Assembly (NCBI RefSeq): GCF_017471675.1
Contig: NZ_JAFUSK010000021.1
Span: 1-64,000, forward strand
From: Pseudobutyrivibrio sp.
Lineage (GTDB): Bacteria > Bacillota > Clostridia > Lachnospirales > Lachnospiraceae
Direction of reading: 5' to 3'
DNA length: 64,000 nt
Position numbers and translations under genes: made by a program. This document shows positions 16,647 through 25,995 of this stretch, piece by piece (position 1 is the first letter of the stretch; each line of letters opens with the position of its first letter). Under the pieces are notes generated by a model that did no database searches, was not told the DNA's origin, and saw only the letters and a list, made by a program, of their open reading frames with translations.

Positions 16647-17555
16647 TTATAGGCTTGCCAGCTCCAACATCCTCTTAAGTGGCACCAGTGACTTTTCTCT
16701 CTTCTCTTCACTAACCTCTACAACTCCAGTATTATCTCTGAGGCAATCTCTTACCTTTTCCAGTGTAACCTTTTTCATATTAGGACAAATCTGCACAGAG
16801 CCTGCTGCATAAAACACCTTATCAGGATTATTCTTCTTAAGCTGGTAAAGAACCCCTAGCTCTGTAGAAATGATAAATTCCTTCTTATCAGACTTGGTAG
16901 CATAATCGATAATACCTGATGTGCTGCCAATGTAATCTGCAAGCTCAAGAACTGATAGCGTACACTCAGGATGAATCAGAACCTCTGCCTCAGGATGTGA
17001 CTCCTTAGCACGCTTTATCATATCTGCAGTAACTGCCTTGTGCACATGGCAGTAGCCATCGTTAAATATGAAATTCTTTTCTGGAACCTTGCTTGCAATA
17101 TACCTACCAAGATTCTCATCTGGAATGAAAAAGATATTCTTATTAGGAAGTGCCTTTACAATCTTCATAGCATTTGCCGATGTAACACAAACATCAGAAT
17201 GCATCTTAAGCTCAGCTGTAGAATTGATGTAACATACCACAGCCACATCATCATATTCTCTTCTTACTTCTTCAATGCGCTCTACCTCTGCCATGTGAGC
17301 CATTGGACAGTCAGCCTTAGGTTCTGGCAGTAACACTGTCTTCTCAGGATTCAATATCTTAGCTGACTCTCCCATAAACTGAACCCCGGCAAACACAATA
17401 GTGCTCTCCTTCAAATCAACTGCTACCTTTGCCAGATAGTAGCTGTCACCTACGTAATCAGCAATAGCCTGAACCTCATCATTAACATAATAATGGGCTA
17501 ATACTACTGCATTCTTTTCCTTTTTCAACTGTTCTATTTCTTCTACCAGTGTCAT
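16647..17555 (-). CDS. nadA: Quinolinate synthase (NadA), 4Fe-4S enzyme
   Basis: 302 aa, the usual size. It condenses iminoaspartate with dihydroxyacetone phosphate to quinolinate. AHYYVNDEVQ near 20 is the family opening. Cluster-ligand cysteines are expected among VCYINSTAEL, HPECTLSV and QICPNMKKVTLEK. The EHxxG-like and ADYIGSTSGI segments are typical. It is the first gene of the nadA-nadB-nadC-niaR-ung unit and has a strong promoter just upstream (17613-17641). Confidence 0.97.
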   Translation of the reverse strand: MTLVEEIEQLKKEKNAVVLAHYYVNDEVQAIADYVGDSYYLAKVAVDLKESTIVFAGVQFMGESAKILNPEKTVLLPEPKADCPMAHMAEVERIEEVRREYDDVAVVCYINSTAELKMHSDVCVTSANAMKIVKALPNKNIFFIPDENLGRYIASKVPEKNFIFNDGYCHVHKAVTADMIKRAKESHPEAEVLIHPECTLSVLELADYIGSTSGIIDYATKSDKKEFIISTELGVLYQLKKNNPDKVFYAAGSVQICPNMKKVTLEKVRDCLRDNTGVVEVSEEKREKSLVPLKRMLELASL

Positions 17556-17594
17556 AACATTCTCCTTCTACTCTTCAGGCTCACACCTGATATA

Positions 17595-17641
17595 ACAATG
17601 CGATTGTCAGCAAGTATACCACATGTTACGTCAGGTGACAA
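17595..17641 (-). promoter_or_regulatory. nad operon promoter with a candidate operator palindrome
   Basis: On the minus strand TTGTCA (17636-17641) and TATACT (17613-17618) are 17 bp apart. Just downstream lies the palindrome ACAATGCGATTGT (17595-17607), at about the transcription start, where a repressor such as NiaR could bind. Site identity is inferred. Confidence 0.7.
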
Positions 17642-17690
17642 GACAGTTGTTAAAACAGTGAAATCACCTAATATTTTATGCCACTAGCTT

Positions 17691-17718
17691 TTGACTTTAG
17701 AATATAAAATTGTATAAT
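17691..17718 (+). promoter_or_regulatory. Sigma-A-like promoter of the acyltransferase gene
   Basis: TTGACT (17691-17696) and TATAAT (17713-17718) are 16 bp apart, 44 nt before the ATG at 17762. The GAGGT ribosome site follows. Confidence 0.75.
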
Positions 17719-17761
17719 AAGAAGGTTGTTAAAACTATAACGTAAATAAGAGGTATTTTGG

Positions 17762-18913
17762 ATGAATAAAAACGCTTCACGAGCATCTAACTTTGAGCTA
17801 CTTAGAATTGTGGCTATGCTCATGATTATTGCTTATCATATTATTATTCACTGTGTTAATGTGCAGTTGGTAAATGCCGACTCAATCGAAAGATGGCAAA
17901 ACGGCTGGTTCAATCAGCCTATGTTTTTCAGACAGCTTTTAGGCGTAGCTCTGATGATGCCATTTGGACTTATTGGTAATTCACTATTCATAATGATTTC
18001 TGGGTATTTTCTTGCGGAAAAGGAAATAGATATTTTTAAGACTTCAAAGAAATTATTGACACAATTATTATTCGCTGCAATTGTTCTTGTAATAGCATCA
18101 ACCCACTTCATTAGTAGTGGAAGATATTTATTGCACACAAATACACTTTTCAGTTATATACGAATTCAATATTTTAATAAGATGTCCTGGTTTGTTGGGT
18201 ACTATTTCATTATCATTTTCGTTGCTTACTTAGGCCTTAACAAATTTTTAGCATCTTTGGACAGTAAAAAATATCTGGGATTTATGCTGGCAATCCTAAC
18301 CCTGTCTCAGCTAGGATGGTCTGGCTCCCTTTTAGATGATTTGGCAGGTGGGCTTCGTACGGTTGTTGTTGGTATATTCCTGTTTGCACTAGGTGGATAT
18401 ATTAAGAGATTCAATCCATTTGAAAGGGTTAGAGTATATGTATTATTTTTAATCATAATCCTTACAAATGTTTTAATTGGACTTTCCTATTACAACACCA
18501 CAAACGGAAAGATTCAGGCATATTTTTACAGTATTACAGATACAACTATAGAGCCTGCAGAATATATCCAGTATATTCCTAAGTATGAAAACTATAGCAT
18601 TGTTGTTATTATCCTTGGCATCTGCATATTCGAGCTCTTCAGAAGAATCCCTATGCCTTCTGTAAAGCTTATTAACTGGATTGCAGCTCCTACATTTATG
18701 ATTTACTTGCTTCACGACAATGGCTTTTCCTACAGTATTTGGGAGACTAATGATTGGATAACACTTCTGTACAATGACTTTTCAGGATTTGCTGTTAAGC
18801 TGCTCACTTGGGCTGTTATGATATTCGCATTTGGATTAGTTGCTTACTATATATATATGCTGCTGTTAATGTTTGTTGTAAAATGCAAGTGGCTATTCAT
18901 AAAAAGTAAATAA
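17762..18913 (+). CDS. Integral membrane acyltransferase (acyltransferase 3 family)
   Basis: 383 aa with about ten membrane segments. It opens with the family motif RASNFELLRIVAMLMIIAYH, in which the conserved Arg and His of the active site are about 10 residues apart. Members acylate (usually acetylate) sugars of cell-wall or surface polysaccharides across the membrane. There is no fused SGNH domain. It is the only plus-strand gene in this stretch, with its own promoter and a strong terminator, so it is a monocistronic unit. Its substrate cannot be told from the sequence. Confidence 0.85.
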   Translation: MNKNASRASNFELLRIVAMLMIIAYHIIIHCVNVQLVNADSIERWQNGWFNQPMFFRQLLGVALMMPFGLIGNSLFIMISGYFLAEKEIDIFKTSKKLLTQLLFAAIVLVIASTHFISSGRYLLHTNTLFSYIRIQYFNKMSWFVGYYFIIIFVAYLGLNKFLASLDSKKYLGFMLAILTLSQLGWSGSLLDDLAGGLRTVVVGIFLFALGGYIKRFNPFERVRVYVLFLIIILTNVLIGLSYYNTTNGKIQAYFYSITDTTIEPAEYIQYIPKYENYSIVVIILGICIFELFRRIPMPSVKLINWIAAPTFMIYLLHDNGFSYSIWETNDWITLLYNDFSGFAVKLLTWAVMIFAFGLVAYYIYMLLLMFVVKCKWLFIKSK

Positions 18914-18929
18914 TATAGACATTAACTAA

Positions 18930-18952
18930 GGGCTCCGATTGGAGCCCTTTTT
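18930..18952 (+). terminator. Rho-independent terminator of the acyltransferase gene
   Basis: GGGCTCC (18930-18936) and GGAGCCC (18941-18947) around a 4-nt loop, followed by TTTTT (18948-18952). It lies between two convergent genes. Confidence 0.9.
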
Positions 18953-18956
18953 CATA

Positions 18957-19208
18957 CTATTTACTTAACGCTTGTTCTATTCCTATAGCAAGCTGATCTG
19001 CACAGCTGGTGCCCTTAAATCCGCAGATATTTCCCTTCAGAATTTCTACAGTGTGTGCTGCATCAGCACCCTCTAAAAGCTTGCTGATTGCCTTTGTGTT
19101 GCCATCGCAACCGCCAGTGAATTTAACATTGTGAAGCTTGCCATCTTCCATTTCAAAATCTATCTTTCTAGCGCAAACTCCCTTTGGTGTAAAACTATAT
19201 TGTTCCAT
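18957..19208 (-). CDS. TSCPD domain protein (TIGR03905-like)
   Basis: 83 aa. The start is placed at the internal Met (MEQYSFTPKGVC) because AAAGGAGT lies 6-8 nt before it; the longer frame to 19238 would put that ribosome site inside the gene. The sequence carries VKFTGGCDGNTKAISKL and ends with the motif GTSCADQLAIGI. This small family is related to the C-terminal TSCPD domain of class II ribonucleotide reductases, and the conserved cysteines suggest metal or redox chemistry. Cellular role unknown. Confidence 0.85.
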   Translation of the reverse strand: MEQYSFTPKGVCARKIDFEMEDGKLHNVKFTGGCDGNTKAISKLLEGADAAHTVEILKGNICGFKGTSCADQLAIGIEQALSK

Positions 19209-19295
19209 TTTGACTCCTTTTTTCCTCTTCAAAAACATCTGTAACCATTTGGTTTATTATAATGGCAACAGCATATTTTATCTACCCTTTTAGAC

Positions 19296-20030
19296 TTACA
19301 TATTGTCGATAGAGTTTAACAAATCCAGATTCTTTACTTCTGTTTCTGTAAAGATATCCTCTGTAAAGTCCTTTGGAAGGATGCTTGGTGTATACCAAAC
19401 CTGTCCCATAAAATAATTGTAGATTTCTGCGTCCTTAAAAGAATAACCATGTCTTGCATAGATTTCATTCTTAGCAATATGAATCACCTCTGGTGAAAGT
19501 CCGCTGAAATCAGATGCAGAATAAACTGTCTTGTCTGTATCAAACAAATACTGGCAATAGCGTGCCACATCAGCAACACCCTTTGTATTCCAATAATCTG
19601 CAACAGCTGGCCAATATTTATTATTGTCTAGATAGCTACTTCTCTCACTTACCGCTGCATTAATCTGATCAGCAGACCAATCAGCTATGGATGGTGCATA
19701 TCCACTTGGATCAACTACTGTGATTACCACATCTGAAAAATCCTCCTCAGGCTCATCAGCAGTAGCTTCTGGCTCTGTTGCAGCTGGTGTTTCCTGGTCC
19801 TCAATGGCAACAGCCTTCTCTTCACTTACCTTAAGGCTCTTGTCCTCTTTGTTTAATAGACCATAAGTAATACATCCTGTAAGTATGCCAACAACAAGCG
19901 CCACACCAAGCTCTATCGCCCATCTTTTTGTATTTCCAGTAAGCTTGATTCCCTTAAATCCTTTTTTGTTTTTAAAAAACTTTTGCATTCCATAATGCAC
20001 ATCATCAATTAAATCTAAAAATTCTCCCAT
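19296..20030 (-). CDS. Membrane-anchored YARHG domain protein
   Basis: 244 aa. A cytoplasmic N-terminus of about 35 residues is followed by one membrane segment (WAIELGVALVVGILTGCITYGLL, about 37-59) and an acidic Ala/Glu/Pro linker (70-105). The extracellular domain includes the YARHG module near 185-240 (IAKNEIYARHGYSF, YFMGQVWY). YARHG domains are extracellular modules of unknown, possibly peptidoglycan-related, function in Firmicutes. No ligand can be assigned. It lies between the TSCPD and AlaX-like genes with gaps on both sides. Confidence 0.8.
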   Translation of the reverse strand: MGEFLDLIDDVHYGMQKFFKNKKGFKGIKLTGNTKRWAIELGVALVVGILTGCITYGLLNKEDKSLKVSEEKAVAIEDQETPAATEPEATADEPEEDFSDVVITVVDPSGYAPSIADWSADQINAAVSERSSYLDNNKYWPAVADYWNTKGVADVARYCQYLFDTDKTVYSASDFSGLSPEVIHIAKNEIYARHGYSFKDAEIYNYFMGQVWYTPSILPKDFTEDIFTETEVKNLDLLNSIDNM

Positions 20031-20103
20031 TATTCATCCCTTTTCATATATTTTTATTAACCTATTAGAGTATAACATAAAGTTTATAAATGTTACGTTT
20101 TTT

Positions 20104-21261
20104 TTACAAAGTATTTTCTATCTGATTTCTGGTAGCTGCCACATTGCCCTGAGCCATCTGCTTGCTACCACCACCTTTGGCACCAAGTAGCTCCCTCAGA
20201 CCTGTTGCTATGGCAGCGCAGTCTCTTGTTTTGCTGCCAATAACAAAATTGTAGCCATCTTCATCATTACCTGAGAAAATAGCGCACAAGCCATCATGCT
20301 TTTCTACCAGTGTGTTCACACCATCACGCATGGTCTTTGCGTCCAAATCCTCCATGAAGATTGTTACATCTGTCAAATCTGGTGAGATTGTTTCTATCTG
20401 ATTTGTAAGCATGCCTGCCTTAATATCGCATATACGATACTCTAGCTGGCGCTTATCTTCCATTAATCCAGCTACCTTTTCTGGCACCTCATCATCCTTA
20501 CAATTAAGCAATTGATAAGATTGTTCCAACAACTTCATACGTCTGTTGTAATCAGCTAGAGCCCTCAGACCACACAGGATGTATACCCTAGTGCCGCCCT
20601 TGTATTTGCCAAAGGATATCACCTTTAGCACGCCAACCTGGCCTGTAGTTTTTACGTGAGGCGCACAGCAGGCACAAAGGTCAACGCCCTCTATCTCCAC
20701 CAATCTAACAGCTCCATTTATCTCCTTTTTACTGCGATAGTTGATGGCACCAAGCAACTGCTGGTTAGGATAATAAGCCTTCACCGCCACATCTGAGGCA
20801 ATGATTTCGTTAGCTCTCTTTTCTATATAATCCACCTGCTCATCGCTAAGCTCTATATTCAAATCCAATGTAACTGTGTTATCGCTAAGATGAAATCCCA
20901 CATTGTCAGCACCATAAGTATTATGAGCAATTCCTGTAAATATATGCTCCCCTGTGTGCTGCTGCATGTTATTAAAACGATGCTCCCAATCAATCACTCC
21001 ATGAACCTCTTCCCCAATAAGAAATCCACTCAGGCAATAGTGATATATCACATCATCCTCTATCTGCACATCGATAACCTGTACTTCGTCTAATGTGCCA
21101 ATATCACTGGTCTGTCCTCCTTGCTCAGGGAAAAATACAGTCTTATCAAGCACCACTTTATAGGCTGTTTTATCTTCCAGTTTTACTTCTTCGCAGGAAA
21201 TAACCTTGCCCACAAAATCCCTGGCAAAGGCGTCCTTGTCATACAATGCTTCTGTTTTCAT
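20104..21261 (-). CDS. Alanyl-tRNA editing protein, AlaX-like long form with DHHA1 domain
   Basis: 385 aa. The N-terminal part resembles the AlaRS beta-barrel (TVFFPEQGGQTSDIG). It is followed by the editing domain with the zinc motif HTGEH near 101 and the second ligand pair in CACCAPH near 198. A C-terminal DHHA1-like domain ends GAKGGGSKQMAQGN. Such free-standing proteins hydrolyse Ser-tRNA(Ala) or Gly-tRNA(Ala) that alanyl-tRNA synthetase has mischarged. All zinc-binding residues are present, so it should be active. It lies 17 nt downstream of the asparaginase gene and may be co-transcribed with it. Confidence 0.9.
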   Translation of the reverse strand: MKTEALYDKDAFARDFVGKVISCEEVKLEDKTAYKVVLDKTVFFPEQGGQTSDIGTLDEVQVIDVQIEDDVIYHYCLSGFLIGEEVHGVIDWEHRFNNMQQHTGEHIFTGIAHNTYGADNVGFHLSDNTVTLDLNIELSDEQVDYIEKRANEIIASDVAVKAYYPNQQLLGAINYRSKKEINGAVRLVEIEGVDLCACCAPHVKTTGQVGVLKVISFGKYKGGTRVYILCGLRALADYNRRMKLLEQSYQLLNCKDDEVPEKVAGLMEDKRQLEYRICDIKAGMLTNQIETISPDLTDVTIFMEDLDAKTMRDGVNTLVEKHDGLCAIFSGNDEDGYNFVIGSKTRDCAAIATGLRELLGAKGGGSKQMAQGNVAATRNQIENTL

Positions 21262-21278
21262 ATATCATCCAATCTATA

Positions 21279-22286
21279 TTATTTGCTTTTTCTATACAGC
21301 ATATCCCTGTTGATTTCTGTGTAGAAGGTCTCTCTAAGCTTTTCTCCCGAATAGCCCATGCCCTCTATCCACATAAGCTTTGTGATGGTAGCCTCAAGTG
21401 TCATATCGTAGGATTCTATCATGTGGAAATCATGTTTAATCTGACGACCTACTTCGTACACAGTCATATTGCTACCCTCGTTTGCCACCTGAGTAGTCAT
21501 AACAGCCAGCTTATCCTGGCCTGCCCATTTATCCATCTCCTTGTAAAAGGCTTCCATCAATGTCTCTGGCATTCCACCTACGCCGAAGCTTTCTATTACG
21601 ATAATATCATAATGCTCAAAAAGGAAGCTTAGGATGCATGGATTCATACCTGGATAAAGCTTGAGAAGTGTTACCTTTTCTGACATATCAAAATAGAATT
21701 TTACCTCTGACTGCACTGGTGTTTCAGGAATATATCTAAGCAACACCCCGTCTTGAATCACTGCAAGATAAGGGAAGTTGATGCTGGAAAAAGCATTGTA
21801 GCTCTTGGCTCTCTCCTTCTTGGCACGGGTTCCACATATTACCTTGCCATCAAAAACGATGCTGACATTCTGAGAATTATCATCTGCCGCGTATATGAAT
21901 GAATCCAACAGATTAGTCTTTGCGTCAGTAACATCCCTGCTAATTGGCTTTTGCGAGCCTGTCACAACTATAGGCTTCTTGGAATCCTGTATCATATAGC
22001 TGAGGGCTGCCGCTGTGTAAGCTAAGGTATCTGTACCATGACACACTACAAATCCATCATATTTATCATAGTTTTCCTGTATCGCTTTTACGATTTTCAC
22101 CCAAAGCTCCGGTGTCATGTTTGTGCTATCGATATTCATAAGCTGGATAGCGTGCACATTACACACCTTTTCTACAGCAGGAATGTAGGATAAAATATCC
22201 TCCGCTGTAAGGCCTGGTGTTAGCCCTGATTCTGTTTGTTTTGAGGCGATTGTTCCGCCTGTTGCAATCATTAAAATATTCTTCAT
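21279..22286 (-). CDS. ansA: Type I L-asparaginase
   Basis: 335 aa. Both catalytic threonine motifs are present: ATGGTIAS near residues 8-15 and HGTDTLAYTAAAL near 83-95, with the Lys of PIVVTGSQKPI. It hydrolyses asparagine to aspartate and ammonia. No signal peptide, so it is cytosolic. Aspartate is also the entry substrate of NadB nearby, but the genes are in separate units. One base separates it from the upstream hypothetical gene. Confidence 0.93.
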   Translation of the reverse strand: MKNILMIATGGTIASKQTESGLTPGLTAEDILSYIPAVEKVCNVHAIQLMNIDSTNMTPELWVKIVKAIQENYDKYDGFVVCHGTDTLAYTAAALSYMIQDSKKPIVVTGSQKPISRDVTDAKTNLLDSFIYAADDNSQNVSIVFDGKVICGTRAKKERAKSYNAFSSINFPYLAVIQDGVLLRYIPETPVQSEVKFYFDMSEKVTLLKLYPGMNPCILSFLFEHYDIIVIESFGVGGMPETLMEAFYKEMDKWAGQDKLAVMTTQVANEGSNMTVYEVGRQIKHDFHMIESYDMTLEATITKLMWIEGMGYSGEKLRETFYTEINRDMLYRKSK

Positions 22287-22287
22287 C

Positions 22288-22719
22288 TTAGTTCTTTCCT
22301 ACTGGCACTCCAAAGATCTTTGTCTGGAAGCCGTCTAATAATGTTTCATAATCAGCATAGCTGATATTGCTTTTAAAATGCTGATTCCAGGCATCCCGCA
22401 ATGTATCGCATATACGAATTGCCTTTTCATTTTCTTCATTCTGTTGAATAGCTGGAAATACATAAAAAATCATATAATAGTTAAGGTTCATCAAATCCCC
22501 ACCGCGAACCTTACCAAACTTTTTGAATGCAGAAGTAACTTCCTCACAAAAGCTTTGTGCCTGAGTCTGTAGATTATCATCCCCTGCATCTACCAAATCC
22601 TTTAAATAGGCATAGCGATTGCTGTTAAACATCTCCATGTTACTCTGGTATGCCTTTTTATTGTTGACCTTACTAAGATTTCTAGCATCTTCAAACAATT
22701 TTTCTACATTATATCCCAT
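22288..22719 (-). CDS. Hypothetical protein, 143 aa, ahead of asparaginase
   Basis: Not recognised. The protein is soluble, largely helical and has no signal peptide or membrane segment. It opens MGYNVEKLFEDARNLSKVN. The middle (GGDLMNLNYYMIFYVFPAIQ) is hydrophobic and aromatic, and the C-terminus has DTLRDAWNQHF. It is separated from ansA by one base, so co-expression is near certain, but this does not reveal its role. Confidence 0.75.
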   Translation of the reverse strand: MGYNVEKLFEDARNLSKVNNKKAYQSNMEMFNSNRYAYLKDLVDAGDDNLQTQAQSFCEEVTSAFKKFGKVRGGDLMNLNYYMIFYVFPAIQQNEENEKAIRICDTLRDAWNQHFKSNISYADYETLLDGFQTKIFGVPVGKN

Positions 22720-22762
22720 AGTGTTCTCCTTTGAATCTATTTCTTTTAAATAGCGCTATATG

Positions 22763-22791
22763 CACTTAACTTTTTCAGACGGGAGTAAGTG
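22763..22791. repeat. Short palindromic repeat, copy 1
   Basis: CACTTA (22763-22768) pairs with TAAGTG (22786-22791) around a loop containing CTTTTTCAGACGGG. The arms and loop closely match a second copy at 49863-49902. It lies in the 102-nt gap downstream of nadE and may serve as its 3' end. Confidence 0.55.
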
Positions 22792-22821
22792 TATTTGTCG
22801 GCGGATTAATTTCACACTATC

Positions 22822-23571
22822 CTAGCTGCGCTTGTAGGCTGGCATAAGCTGAAGCTTGTGGAGGTTAGCCACGTGTTTGCGTTCGATAGATGCGATGATG
22901 TCAGCTGGGATGCCTTCCTTGTTGCCGGAGATGTATTCGTCAAGCTGTGCGTATGTGAAGCCTAGCTTATCCTCGTCAGACATTCCAGATAGACCGTCAG
23001 ATGGAGTCTTGTGAACAAGCTTTTCTGGAAGGCCTAGGTATTCGCCAATCTGAAGCACTTCTGTTACAGTGAAATCCTGAAGCAGCGATACATCGCCTGC
23101 TGCATCGCCGTACTTGGTAGAGTAACCTACATAATCCTCGGAAGCATTGCAGGTATTTACTACAAAGGATGTTACTCCCTGTCCCTGAGCTACCGCATAA
23201 AGTGTAGACATGCGAAGGCGTGGTGCAAGATTGATTCGTAAATCCGGAGTAACCTCAAATGTGTTTGCCTTTTCAAAAGTAGCAATAGCTGCATTGTAAT
23301 AATCTGTGATAGGGATAATCTCTGATGTAAGACCAAGGTGCTCTACCAAAAGCTTAGCGTCATCCAAATCGCTCATTTCACCATTTGGCATGATGATGGC
23401 TCTGATACGTTCTGCTCCGATAGCTTCCTTAAGCACTGCTGCTGTAACAGATGAATCCTTGCCACCTGATATTCCAATTACTGCCCTTGTATCTGTTCCA
23501 AATTTATTGAACCATTCCCTAGTGTATTCGATTAACTGCTTTGTCTGTTTTTCTACATTAAACTCTCTCAT
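22822..23571 (-). CDS. nadE: Ammonia-dependent NAD synthetase
   Basis: 249 aa, without a glutaminase domain. It amidates nicotinate adenine dinucleotide to NAD using ammonia and ATP. The PP-loop SGGKDSSVTAAVL is near residue 35. The deamido-NAD segments NTCNASEDYVGYSTKYGDAAGD and KTPSDGLSGMSDEDKLG are clear. Together with the separate nadABC operon it gives the de novo route from aspartate except the NadD step. The ribosome site AGAAGGAA precedes the ATG. Confidence 0.95.
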   Translation of the reverse strand: MREFNVEKQTKQLIEYTREWFNKFGTDTRAVIGISGGKDSSVTAAVLKEAIGAERIRAIIMPNGEMSDLDDAKLLVEHLGLTSEIIPITDYYNAAIATFEKANTFEVTPDLRINLAPRLRMSTLYAVAQGQGVTSFVVNTCNASEDYVGYSTKYGDAAGDVSLLQDFTVTEVLQIGEYLGLPEKLVHKTPSDGLSGMSDEDKLGFTYAQLDEYISGNKEGIPADIIASIERKHVANLHKLQLMPAYKRS

Positions 23572-23610
23572 TTTTATTCCTTCTTTCTCTCCATCGACGT
23601 TGTTAATATA

Positions 23611-24672
23611 CTATAGCGCTGCTATTAAGCGCTGTGCAATTGCCGCAAAGCCTGCATCATTAGGATGTCCTGCCAGGAATGAGCCTATCGTATATACGGT
23701 ACCGTCAGGAGCCGTATACTGGTCTCCTTCATTAAGCATATAATCAGACACTCCCTGAATATCTGCAAGACTAACATAGGTGCATCCCATTTCTGATGCT
23801 ACAGCTTTTTTTGTTTTGATTATGCTATCATATTTCCAAAAATTATCAAGCATTACGATACGTGCATTTGGGTTATATCCCCTTATGTACTTAATCATAT
23901 CTGTCAAATCTTCCTTGAAATGATTCTCATGTCCTTTAACATTTTCTCCCAGCTCGATAACAATAGTTCCATATTGATACTTGCTGATGTATTTGTCCAG
24001 ATCGTCCAATTCATAATTTCTTGTATTAGAGAATTCCCAAGAGCGAAGAGACATATAATCGTAAGATGAATATCCCTTGGCAGCTACTGTCTGATGCACA
24101 TAGTCATTCTCTGGTGCTGTTGCTCCACAGCCCCAGCCTGAGCCCCACCAATCGGCTGTAGCTGGATATAATGTAATGGAATTTCCTATAAACAATATGT
24201 CCTTTGTAGCAGATGGTACTCCAGAAATGCCAGGCATTGGTATATCTATATATTCCTCAGAAACATCATCCGGAGAAATGTATCCATAGTCACCGTTTAT
24301 CTTCATCTTGTAATAATCTGTTTCATTACACTGTGCCACCACTGATACTATCTGATCAGTGGAAAGTGTTCCGATTACCTCAGCTGCATCGTAAGGATTT
24401 TCCCTGACTATAGCTTTTGAAACAGCATAGAATGTTGTTTCCATTTCGGTAAATGTATACTCCTCAGCTTTACCTTCCTCAGCCAGTTCTTTTTCCTTAG
24501 CTTCTTCTTCCTCTTCCTGTTCCACACGTAGATGCTCTTGCCTGGCCTCTATCTTTGCCTCTTCTGCCAGCCTTGCTGCTTCTTTTTTGTTCTGCTCTAC
24601 CACAATAAATCCAAATGCAATTATTAGCGCCACTAATGAAATCCAAAGACCAATTACTATTTTCTTTTTCAA
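23611..24672 (-). CDS. Membrane-anchored SGNH hydrolase/esterase-like protein with SH3-type region
   Basis: 353 aa. An N-terminal membrane segment (6-27) is followed by a Glu/Ala-rich stalk (30-70). An SH3-like segment follows (about 78-140, IVRENPYDAAEVIGTLSTDQ). The SGNH-type domain has the nucleophile block FIGNSIT near 165, the Gly/Asn block ELGENV and the C-terminal HPND with catalytic Asp/His-like residues. It is the last gene of a surface O-acylation cluster, so it is probably the extracellular enzyme that moves or removes acetyl groups on a wall polymer. Catalytic roles are inferred from motif positions. Confidence 0.8.
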   Translation of the reverse strand: MKKKIVIGLWISLVALIIAFGFIVVEQNKKEAARLAEEAKIEARQEHLRVEQEEEEEAKEKELAEEGKAEEYTFTEMETTFYAVSKAIVRENPYDAAEVIGTLSTDQIVSVVAQCNETDYYKMKINGDYGYISPDDVSEEYIDIPMPGISGVPSATKDILFIGNSITLYPATADWWGSGWGCGATAPENDYVHQTVAAKGYSSYDYMSLRSWEFSNTRNYELDDLDKYISKYQYGTIVIELGENVKGHENHFKEDLTDMIKYIRGYNPNARIVMLDNFWKYDSIIKTKKAVASEMGCTYVSLADIQGVSDYMLNEGDQYTAPDGTVYTIGSFLAGHPNDAGFAAIAQRLIAAL

Positions 24673-24709
24673 TGTTTTTCTCCAATCTATCTTTTAATAA
24701 TAACTTCAT

Positions 24710-25981
24710 CTATTCTGAAAGTGTGTTGATTACTTTTTGTACACTAGAAAGTGCCTCGTAATCAAATCTTTCCACTGCCTCTATCACTATGATATCCGCA
24801 TTCTTAATATCATCCTTCGCACTATTCATATAATCCCTATGGATAAAGCTGCAATGTGTAAAATCTTTCGCTATATAAGGCATCATAGCTTCCCTGTAGC
24901 TATCTCCTAAGAAGCACAGCTTTTTATCAATTTGACCATTAGATGTAGTCCTGTTGATTTTAGCCTGTATGTTAAGACCATCCACCACAATATCCGGTTT
25001 ATAATCAATAAGCATTTCCGCATCATCATAAGTGATGGCAGAATCCGGCACTCCCATATAGCTATACAAATCGTAGCGCTCTGCCATGGTAGGGCCTACT
25101 ATGTACACACTTGGATCCTGGTATGGTACCCCCATTTTTTCATACAATGCATTAACACCAAACAGTGCACCTGTGTGATTCCAATGGCTGTCGTATTTGT
25201 AGTACACCTGATATCGACCTGTAGCAACCAGCTCTTCTTCCAGTGGATAAATGAAAGGTGTGGCGCAATTCGTATTTACGTATTCATATAGTTGCTGAAT
25301 CCTGCGCCATGAGTTGACAATATCCACCGTAGGCATGTACTTGTAATATACCGAGGATTTGTTTGGCGCAATGTATATGTACAGCTCCTTACCCTTTGCA
25401 TCACATATTGATTGCAGATTATTTATTTTATCTACCCAGGCCTGCATTTCCTCCTGGGATAAAACATTGGAGCCCTGGTAACATTCTATCTCGTTTTCAC
25501 CATACAAAAACAGCCAGCCATCCCTAGCAATAATTACATCATTATTAACATTTAGAGGAAAGAATTGCTCGTAAGGTGAAACCTCTTCTACTGGCTCTTC
25601 CACCACTTCCTCTTTTACTTCTGCCACCTCCTTTTTAGGCGTAGCAGGTTTTTCTTCTGGCTTATACAGCTTTGCACCTATTGCTGATTCAACCAGCTGA
25701 TATTTAGCTTCGATGGCACCATCCAGCTTATTGTACCAGGATATAAAAGTATATCTAAATGGGATTCTGTCATCCACATAGTTAGATATGCTCTCACCTG
25801 TGTTAAGCAGATTGGTCCATTCTATCTTGGCTAGCTTGCGCTTTTCAGTTTCCACCACCGAAAGCTTTTCGTAAGTGTTCTTACTAAAAATGCGCACTGT
25901 GCCGCCAGCTATCCAGGGAAACACCAGGATTGCCATGAATATCAATATGAAAATTCTGTTTTTAAATCTTGTAAAATTCAT
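24710..25981 (-). CDS. AlgJ/AlgX/DHHW-family O-acetyltransferase-like surface protein
   Basis: 423 aa. One N-terminal membrane segment (about 8-28), then an extracytoplasmic SGNH-like domain. The family motif is visible as YDSHWNHTGALFG near 265, along with a GWLFLYGENE opening and CFLGDSYREAMM with the Ser of the GDS block. A Glu/Val/Pro linker (about 105-130) precedes the domain. These proteins take acetyl groups that an MBOAT partner passes across the membrane and place them on polysaccharide. The MBOAT gene lies 14 nt upstream. The target polymer is not identified. Confidence 0.85.
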   Translation of the reverse strand: MNFTRFKNRIFILIFMAILVFPWIAGGTVRIFSKNTYEKLSVVETEKRKLAKIEWTNLLNTGESISNYVDDRIPFRYTFISWYNKLDGAIEAKYQLVESAIGAKLYKPEEKPATPKKEVAEVKEEVVEEPVEEVSPYEQFFPLNVNNDVIIARDGWLFLYGENEIECYQGSNVLSQEEMQAWVDKINNLQSICDAKGKELYIYIAPNKSSVYYKYMPTVDIVNSWRRIQQLYEYVNTNCATPFIYPLEEELVATGRYQVYYKYDSHWNHTGALFGVNALYEKMGVPYQDPSVYIVGPTMAERYDLYSYMGVPDSAITYDDAEMLIDYKPDIVVDGLNIQAKINRTTSNGQIDKKLCFLGDSYREAMMPYIAKDFTHCSFIHRDYMNSAKDDIKNADIIVIEAVERFDYEALSSVQKVINTLSE

Positions 25982-25995
25982 ATCACATACCCTGT